Below are positions 56,577 to 64,000 of a stretch of DNA of 64,000 nt, piece by piece. This DNA is from Hymenopus coronatus (Eukaryota > Arthropoda > Insecta > Mantodea > Hymenopodidae): positions 69,306,265 to 69,370,264 of the forward strand of contig CM060890.1 in assembly GCA_030762935.1 (NCBI GenBank), given 5' to 3'. Position numbers and translations under genes: made by a program. Position 1 is the stretch's first letter. Every line of letters starts with the position of its first letter. Under the pieces are notes generated by a model that was given only the letters and a program-made list of their open reading frames with translations, made no database searches and had not been told where the DNA came from.

Positions 56577-57428
56577 TACTTTCTCTATCACGTAGTACAA
56601 TATTCACAGTGGATAGAGAAGTTATTGAGTTCCACCCAAAAAGTTGATACTGCTATACATGTTTTAGACTCCCTGAATCAAAAAATGCAATTTATAAACA
56701 TATCCGGGAGTATACCTGTAGACAGCATAGCTTAAAAACGAAAAGTCAGTTAGATAGTAAACTTGATATTTAAATTCACCACCTTTCTAAGATTCTACAT
56801 GGAGATATTTATCCTTTTCATGGAATATTTTTCAAAACTTTGATTTTCTCAAAAAAATGTTCTTATTATTTTGATTAAAATGCCATATGCTTAAGATATT
56901 TTCATGACAAACATAATGTAGGTATATCTTGAATCTTCTGGGAATAGACTTGGAAGAGCTCTTCATTCTAGATGAATTTTATATAACTTTTCATAACTGA
57001 TAATTCATAAGAGATAGATGAAACCTTACTACAAAACAGAATGTAGATATCGTTACAACACACAATTTATGGCATATACAATTTTTGTAGAGTTAGCCGT
57101 TTTCGAGATATTCCGAGTTATTGGTTTCAGTCTTAAACTACTTAATCTTATCCAATAGAATGTCATCTCTTTCTTGTCTCTCTGTTTTTACTCTTTGAAG
57201 CAAAAAGAATCGAATTTCAATTGTTTCACATAGCAACAGGCTTATAAAAGATTTGACTATCGCTTTGCCGGAGAGCATTCCATTAGTTCCCTTCAACTCA
57301 CAAAGAGGCAAGTAATAAAACTAATTCTGGTAATATTTGAATTAGCATGATGTAGATAAAAGAATAGTCCTTTCTAAGAAATGTTTGTACAACAGCCAGA
57401 TAAACTCATGTGAACGGAACACATCAGA
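56577..57428 (-). mobile_element. R1 element, minus, near full length
   Basis: Hairpin TTTACTTTCTCTATCACG ... GTGGATAGAGAAG at left, CA tract almost lost (GGGAGTATACCTGTAGACAG), TTCTTGTCTCTCTG insert shared with 53488-54340, 5' end ACTCATGTGAACGGAACACA then CATCAGAT at right. Confidence 0.8.
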
Positions 57429-57700
57429 TTTGTGTTATTTATGTCTCGGAGGGTCATAGAAAGCATAGAAACACGTTTATTTGTTTATTAACATGGTGCT
57501 GTAATTATCATTCGAAAGATTCAAATCGCACATGTTATTGGAAAGTGGAAAATGTTGAGGTCCAACGACGTTGGAGGAATGGATTAGGTAACCAGCAATG
57601 TTGACAAATCACGAGCCCGAACCCGAGCCAAGTTTGAAATCCAAAGACTGTGTTAAAAGAGGAATGCACCTATAGTGAGTGTCTCGATGCCATGTTGCTT
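57429..57700 (+). mobile_element. Possible DUF4817-type transposase scrap
   Basis: WKVENVEVQRRWRNGLGNQ (about 57540-57597) followed in another frame by RARTRAKFEIQ resembles the VQRRWRxEFGxxPPTR...RDKFE core of the transposase HTH domain. Short, frameshifted and unsupported by terminal repeats. Confidence 0.35.
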
Positions 57701-58647
57701 ACTGTTCCATTGGGAGAAATTTTGGACGATAAAGGTTTATGAAATACGTCGCACAAAAACACATATTTCTATTGCGTTTCTTGCAGCGATATGTTTTCAA
57801 TGAACGATATTATATCTGTACTAGCCTAAGAAGATTGATAAAGCTTGGAAGAAGTCATTAGATCTAAGCCATATTAGCGAATGAAATTAAGTTCCAGTAA
57901 TCTCAGTAAATAAGGTCCAAGTTACAATTCCTTGAATTAGCGTTCACAAACCTCAGGTAAATCAATAGTTCTAAAACTTATACGTTGTTGAAAGTGTTTC
58001 TGTGAATCAAGCAAAGGAAAAGGATACTTGGGACTGAGCAGTTAAAGAAAATGAAATGCTATCTTACATGCTAATATAAAGTGTAAAATTTGACAACGTA
58101 GAACATGAGGATTGTGGTGCAGTAGTCTGCTGTAATTGAGACTTGGATTAATATAAGAGTATATATTTCGAAAATTAAGTTACTTTGGCGCCTCTAGTGC
58201 TTCAAGTGGTATACACTTTTTTTAGTGCAGCGCTAGGAACAACACGTTTAGTAGTGGCTGGGAAAGGGACAAGCAATTTAGTGAGTCACGAGAACTTACA
58301 CTTTATTTTCCGACAGAAGCAAATTTTGTCTACAACGTAAAATGTTTATTATCTGTCTGTTTGCAGATTTAATACGACGATGTGCTTTCATAAAAGAATA
58401 GTTCAACCATTATTAATTTTTAATTAATTTCAGCAACCTTTTCCACAAAATCAGTTATTAGTCTCCTTTAAATAATTTCATGAAATTTAATAGATATGTT
58501 ATTTTATACCCGTGCTTAAGAATAGCCCATTGGTAGCAATGTTATATAAATATTATAATTAACATATTAAAATAATTACATAATAATACCCTGTCAGAAC
58601 AATACTATGTCATTTACAGTGCACTACAATATACTAGCAGTCTAAAA
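57701..58647. other. Unassigned AT-rich stretch
   Basis: No family or gene recognised. Confidence 0.4.
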
Positions 58648-59538
58648 AATCGGATGTGTTCCATTCCCTAACTTTCTCTGGCTGTTTCAAATACAAACTA
58701 TTCTTACAGAAGATATTCTTTTCTCTGCATCATGCAAATCGAAATAAATATTAGCAAAATTATTACTTGCTTCCTTTTAAGTAGAACGGAAATGAGGGAA
58801 TACCTTAGCCTAAAGCGAAAGTCAAATCCTTTAAAACGCCGTCGCTATGTGAAACAATTGAAGTTCGGTTCGCTTCATATGGTCCCGTTTGAGAAAAGTA
58901 TTAAGTATTTTAAAGCTGAAACCAATAACAAGCAATGCCACAGAAACGTCAGTTCTACGAAACAAGCGCATACGGCATGAATTAAGGTTTAAGGAGATCT
59001 ACATTTTTGTATGGTAAGGTTTGCCTATGTCTTATGGTTAACCATTTATGCAAAATTCCGCAAAACCCATGCAGAATAAAAATTCCTTCAGAGGCTATTT
59101 CCTAAAACTTCAAGATATACTTATTATTTATGATGTAAATATCTTTAATATACGATATTTTAATCAAAATCGTGAGAGCGATTTCCGAAGAAATCAAAGA
59201 TTTCGAGAATTGTTATATGCAAAGGGTAGTTTGAGGCGAGGGATTTTCTTGAAAATCTTGATAAAATGCTCAGAAAAATGATACGAAGAAGAATATTTCT
59301 GAAATAATAAAAAGGATTATTCCATTTCGATCGTTGGCAGATCCTGAACTTAAATACCTAGTTTGGTATTTAACAAACAGCTTGTTTTTCAGCTGTGCTG
59401 TCCACAACACGCGCGCGCGGACTCAGTGGACCTCAAAATATATATTTACGGCGAAATCTCGACATAGAACTTTTAGATGGAGCACAATACCTTCTCTTAC
59501 CCTATGTTTATTGAACATAAGGGTTAGAGAAACTAATA
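58648..59538 (+). mobile_element. R1 element, plus, full length, diverged
   Basis: ATCGGATGTGTTCCATTCC, ACTTTCTCTGGCTG, AGAGGCTATTTCC, AATATACGATATTTTAATC, short tract CACAACACGCGCGCGGAC, terminal hairpin CTTCTCTTACCCTATG ... AAGGGTTAGAGAAACTAA. In this hairpin both stem arms carry matching changes. Confidence 0.85.
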
Positions 59539-59607
59539 AACAAATATCAAAACCTTTATAATACAATGTGTTGTACAATCTCACCACACCCACGCATACC
59601 CATACCG

Positions 59608-59634
59608 AGAGGGAGAGAGAGAGAAAGAGAGAGA
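59608..59634. repeat. (GA)n microsatellite
   Basis: GAGAGGGAGAGAGAGAGAAA-type run. Confidence 0.85.
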
Positions 59635-60401
59635 GATCACAGCATACCACTGGAACAACTAGTAGACAGCAGCACACCTAATTATTTTCTAAACAAATAT
59701 CTATTTTAAGCTAATTTACATTAAGTTATTTCGAGCACATTGATTGGGTTTGTCAGCTGAATACTGTGGGAACGTTCATGCTGGAGTTCCATTATTGAAT
59801 TAGTTGATTTGAGAAGATCCACTAATAAATATAAACAAAACATACTTCATGTAATATCCAGTAATGCTCGAATTTTTAATAACTGACTAATTAACATTAT
59901 AATTATAAAGGATTATAAATATTTTCTGAAACTTCTTTTATGAAATGAATTTTAGTATTGACAATTGATCCATGTTGATTTGTCTAAGTGACTATTTCTC
60001 GGGATTAACGAATAATGGCTCAAAAATGCCGTAAAATACAACTTTAATGAGTATAATAAGTGTTAATATTTTAGCCGGGAATCTTACCCGACTTACTATT
60101 AGAATTATCTTGTTCGGTCTTATAGTGATCGATGAGATTTTCCTGAGGGCGAAATGCTATACCTCATGTTCAGCGTATAAGATATTGAAAACCAATAAAT
60201 CTGGCTTCGTTGTAAAACCTGAGGCAGATTTTATAGGTATCTGTCTGTGATTAATCGTGCCATCGTTGAGTTCATTCTGGTTTTCTCAGAGGGTTTATTC
60301 AAACGATAGAATGCATATTTCGTCATAATACATTCCTTTTCCTTCATGTAATTCTATTTATTCCTCTTCACTTTCATCCACAGCATTCCCATTATTCCTA
60401 A

Positions 60402-60424
60402 AAAGAGAAAGAAAGAAAGAAAAA
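60402..60424. repeat. (GAAA)n microsatellite
   Basis: AGAGAAAGAAAGAAAGAAAA-type run. Confidence 0.85.
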
Positions 60425-62594
60425 GCAGAATATCTGAGGTATTAAATTCATTTGACATTCTTTACTGACCTAGTTTTCTGCAAACTATTAATACTAAAAC
60501 TAAATTTTCTGCTTCGTTCTTATAAAACCTTAATTTTTGAATAAAGTATTTAATTACACATTTAGTATTAGATAAAAGATACAGCAGCTAAATTGGTTAC
60601 TATGTGATGACAGTTAAAACCCGGTATTTTGCACGACCATGAAGATGTACGAATACCGACTAAAAACTTGAAAAATAAAACTACTTACATTGGATATATT
60701 GAAAATGATCTCAGAGCAGATATTTCCTTACATATAGTGTATGCTTTAAAGCCATCTAAATTTTAGTAAAGTATTCTATTTCTTACGGTTTTCAAATTAT
60801 ACAAAGTTGTTTGAAACGAAGATATCTTCTCAAGCCTTCGTTGAGAATGCGAGATATGAATTTCTTTATGAATATATGCAAGTTGTAATGTTGTTTGTAA
60901 ACATATGGTAAGCTGGAAGTTTCTGAGGCCCAAAGTTTCTGAAAATACCACTTTTGGGTGAAGGAATCAAGGTATTTGCCCATAACAGAAAAAATACATC
61001 GAAATTGGGAGATTTGTGCTATTAGTGTAATGATTGTTGCAAAACACAGTATTATATCAAAACAAATAGCATAATATTGCATTAATCGTACTATAAACAT
61101 AAATTACACGCAATCTTTAATATCACACTGAGCGCTAGTTGTGTATATTCACCAGCGCAACGTGCAAGTCAATGACAGTAGAATAATCAAAGCTAACGCA
61201 GCCGAAGTAATGAGGAAAATGTTAAATTAACTCCTACAAATATTGCTCAAAATGGGGCTTTAAAGCTAATAAATCATAAGAAAGGCACGCTACCTAAACA
61301 CTACCAAAGCGGGCAAAACACATTTTTGTGAATATAATTATTTACAAGGTATTCCTAGATACTGGTTTTTCATTTTGCAATATTTTACTTTTCTCATTCT
61401 TTTTCTTTTTGTTTTTTACACATATATATTTTCTAACGCAAGGTTACCCCTAGTTACTAGCTATTCCAAGGTTTGATAATCGCTTTAGAAGCTAATTAAG
61501 AATATTAATATTTTATGAACCGGATAATAAATATTAAACTAATAAAATAAATATTTTGTAAAATAATTATGCACACTGTTTAAATCCCACCAAAGCTTTT
61601 TTTCTTTTCCCTAAGATTTTATGATTTGTGTGATAGAAACTTTTGCCAGAACACCGATATGATTAATTTTGCATTTTTTCGTAAGTACTCAGGTTTTATT
61701 TGCCATAACAATTTTATTTTACTACCCCATTAGCAATCGTAGCTGTTAGAGATAACAGTTGTTTTCCATTAAGATGTACAAACGTAGAAGTTATTTCAAT
61801 TCGTATTCACAGTTTTGCAGCACTATAAATTGAATATTTATGGAAAGTAGCTTCCTAAAGATTTCCTGAAGTTACATATTGTGCCAAAAATAATATAACT
61901 TCTAATTTTCTCGGTTATTAAAGGTTATAAGTTATACAATGCTAAAATAATAGTTCAAAGTTAAAATATTTTTCAACTTTTGACACATTCAGTCATTTTT
62001 CTGTTCCCACTAAATTAAAGGACAATTTCAAGCAGTTCACTCAGTAAATAGGGATGTAATGATATTTAATGCAATAGAAATGATTTTATGGAAACTTAAA
62101 ATTGTAGTGCTGTTAAGCAACATTTTTCCTCGTACTTATCCTTAGGGAGGTTCATTCGCTATCTTTTATCAAGAGAAAATTGCAAACATTGCTCTAATTG
62201 AACATTTAAAATATTCTTCTTATCTCTCTCAAACATGATTCTCATCTCCGTAATCAGAGCGCTGGCGAGGTTATTTTGCATACAAAAATAAATAAAAAAA
62301 GAACACCCTTTTAATATTGGATGTAGTGATGTTGGGGCTACTCGAGTGTAGGATATGATGGTGAAAAAATGACATTGAGCGAAAAAATATCGATGTCTCT
62401 CCTTGTGTTCAATCATGGATAATCCGCTTAGCGAAAAACAGGGATAAAGTGCACTTCCGGATTCCCTTCGGGAGTAATCAAAGGAAACCTTACCCTCCAA
62501 AATAAAGCACAGTGCTTAGAAAGGAAAATACTGAAAATTGATAGCATGTTTACTAAAGTATTTTACATACTACCTGCCTTTATTGTTTTCTCTA

Positions 62595-62785
62595 ATAGTT
62601 CATAGGTAGAGAAGGTATTGCACTCCACTCATAAACTCAAAACGCCGGACTTCGAAAAACATCGCTTGTTTGGAAACTATTAGAAGATTACTTCCATTTG
62701 AGATAGTTTTATGTAGTTTAAAACTGAAACCAATATTAAGGAATATTTCAGAAATGGTTAACTATACAGAAAAAAAAATTGAAAA
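62595..62785. mobile_element. Rearranged R1 pieces in opposite orientations
   Basis: 62597-62660 is R1 3' end on the minus strand (AGGTAGAGAAGGTATTGCAC, CTCCACTC). 62695-62785 is an R1 mid-body piece on the plus strand (AACTGAAACCAATATTAAGG, AATATTTCAGAAATGGTTAAC). Confidence 0.6.
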
Positions 62786-63433
62786 TAGACACAATTCCAT
62801 TTCACATTATTTTTTTAAAGGTTAAAAAGTAACGGGTCATTTTATCTTCCGCTATCACGAGAACAAGGTTTTTACTACACGCATAGTTTTCTGGATGCGT
62901 TAATAAATATCACTGAGCATTTGACTTTAATGAATTTGAATTAATTTAATAAGTATAAAGAATTACCTAAAGTAACGTGTTTCTCAGACAAAAGAAAAAC
63001 GAAATTAAGCTCACTCCACGCATCTAAACAGTTTAACGGTATATGTGTTGTTCACAACCAGGGACAGCTAAAACTGAAATCTGAAAATCTGAAACGAAAT
63101 TTCATAGCAGCTGTATACAATAGCTATCAACGTGATCTTCAAAAGGGATTGAAAATGCTGCGTTACTTTGGCAACGGCGTATACAATAGGCGTTTGAACA
63201 GGACGTGCTTTCTATTTAGATGTAATTGCTCTTCTTGACTAATGTTTGAGTGAAAGAAGAGATGGTAAGAGAAAGAGAGGGAGAAAATTCATAACGGTTA
63301 GGGAAAATGAATGCAATTTTACGAGGAATTTCGTATAGGGTATTGTGTGAATTAGTAGAACAATATACAAATATGTAATTTTGCAATTCTATTAAAAATT
63401 TAGGTGACGAGTCACTTCAATAAAATAAATAAA
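62786..63433. other. Unassigned stretch
   Basis: No family or gene recognised. Confidence 0.4.
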
Positions 63434-63688
63434 TGGTGTGTTAGCTATGGACGCTCTTTAACTGATGTGGTTCTCAGCGTCCCATTTTAAACCGGGCGTG
63501 AAAAACCACTTAATTTTGCTCAGAGGCCTTTCTATCAGGCTTGGGGTTTTTTTACGTGTCGTAAATATATGACACGGGACCAACGGCTTTACTTCCCTTC
63601 CGAAAAAGCCCATCGTCCTCCGCCGGGTTTGAACTCGCGACCTTGGGTATATGAAGTTAGCATGGTAACCATTACACCACGGAGAGCG
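63434..63688 (-). mobile_element. S3 SINE, minus, full length
   Basis: GCTATGGACGCTCTTTAACTG, TTACTTCCCTTCCGAAAAAG and the tRNA-Val-like head (63688 to 63615; GAGTTCAAACCCGGCGGAGG on the sense strand). The acceptor stem has one mismatch, so the head is slightly more worn than at 2177-2249. Confidence 0.9.
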
Positions 63689-63690
63689 AC

Positions 63691-63795
63691 TCAAAATAAT
63701 TTGAAATCACCTTGTGGTTTACCGGGAAACATGCGAGTCAGATGAGAAATTCAGTGCTATGCCGGCATTTTGCCATGGTAGCTCAGTGCCATATG
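63691..63795 (+). mobile_element. S5 leader plus broken S5 head, fused to an S3 scrap
   Basis: CTCAAAATAATTTGAAATCAC, GTTTACCGGGAAACATGCGA and GCCATGGTAGCTCAGTG follow S5 order. After CAGTG the S5 body is replaced by CCATATGAAGTTAGCATGGT, an 18-nt near copy of the S3 head at 63648-63667. Confidence 0.7.
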
Positions 63796-64000
63796 AAGTT
63801 AGCATGGTTCAGTAGCTTCACCTGCCAAGCCTTCCTTGGTTTCTAGAGATGCTGCCTACTACATCATCTCACAGCACTCAGGAAGTATATTTAGGGTATG
63901 GAGCTTTTCACGAAGTTGTAGATAATGCAACTCTCTGGGAAAAATAAAATGTGAATTATGGTACGTCTATTGTATTTCCCCCAACTTATACAACGTTAGC
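63796..64000. other. Unassigned end of window
   Basis: Nothing recognised. Confidence 0.4.

Larger units (their letters stand above)
59539..62594. other. AT-rich stretch, no host gene supported
   Basis: (GA)n runs lie near 59608-59634 and (GAAA)n near 60402-60424. A minus-strand 113-codon frame (62500 to 62159) sits in a locally GC-richer patch but has no recognised domain. No repeats of the named families. Confidence 0.4.

Overview
The window reads as intergenic or intronic DNA from a large, AT-rich, repeat-laden animal genome, most likely an arthropod (insect or arachnid; I cannot separate these from sequence alone). The evidence is the mixture of mariner-type transposases (a D,D34D type and a type with an N-terminal HTH/DUF4817 domain), Jockey/I-like LINE fragments with an RNase H domain, five families of tRNA-derived SINEs, microsatellites, and no bacterial-style operons. 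I find no host protein gene that I would defend. Most long open frames lie inside repeats or look like chance frames.

The dominant component is an interspersed family of about 850-950 bp that I call R1, with over 20 full or partial copies in both orientations. Good copies are 5655-6534, 6551-7369, 7606-8423, 18001-18853, 24980-25871, 34269-35116, 56577-57428 and 58648-59538. R1 begins near ATCTGATGTGTTCCATTCAC. An ACTTTCTCTAT block follows about 24 bp in, then an AT-rich body, then a variable CA-rich (CACACGGACA-type) tract. It ends in a hairpin that finishes ATAGAGAAAGTAA. These features suggest a non-autonomous element, possibly Helentron/HINE-like.

SINE families: S1 (1154-1443, 16561-16860, 20709-21061), S2 (eight copies or fragments), S3 (tRNA-Val-like head; 1966-2249, 26437-26615, 41412-41622, 63434-63688 and fragments), S4 (13686-13866, 14766-14964, 46848-47048) and S5 (13497-13585, 13979-14080 and fragments). 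Several have clear target-site duplications.

Retroelement remains: LINE fragments at 5315-5649, 21880-23940 and 35129-35500, and two related LTR-promoter-like segments at 10345-10720 and 46105-46470. DNA transposons: mariner pseudogenes at 39181-40215 and 49876-50390; HTH/DUF4817 mariner remnants at 28235-28582, 28690-29150 and perhaps 57500-57650; and an unusual fold-back mariner at 47912-49056. The fold-back element keeps an open N-terminal transposase frame and itself carries a palindromic insertion. A second large inverted repeat spans 26151-26970, with an S3 SINE in its loop.

Possible host-type coding signals are weak: a short transcript-like unit with a 60-nt intron near 20003-20506, an exon-like tail at 21518-21611, and a frame with an internal 111-bp duplication at 42283-42573. 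The window's main value is a record of nested transposition, not of a working gene set.
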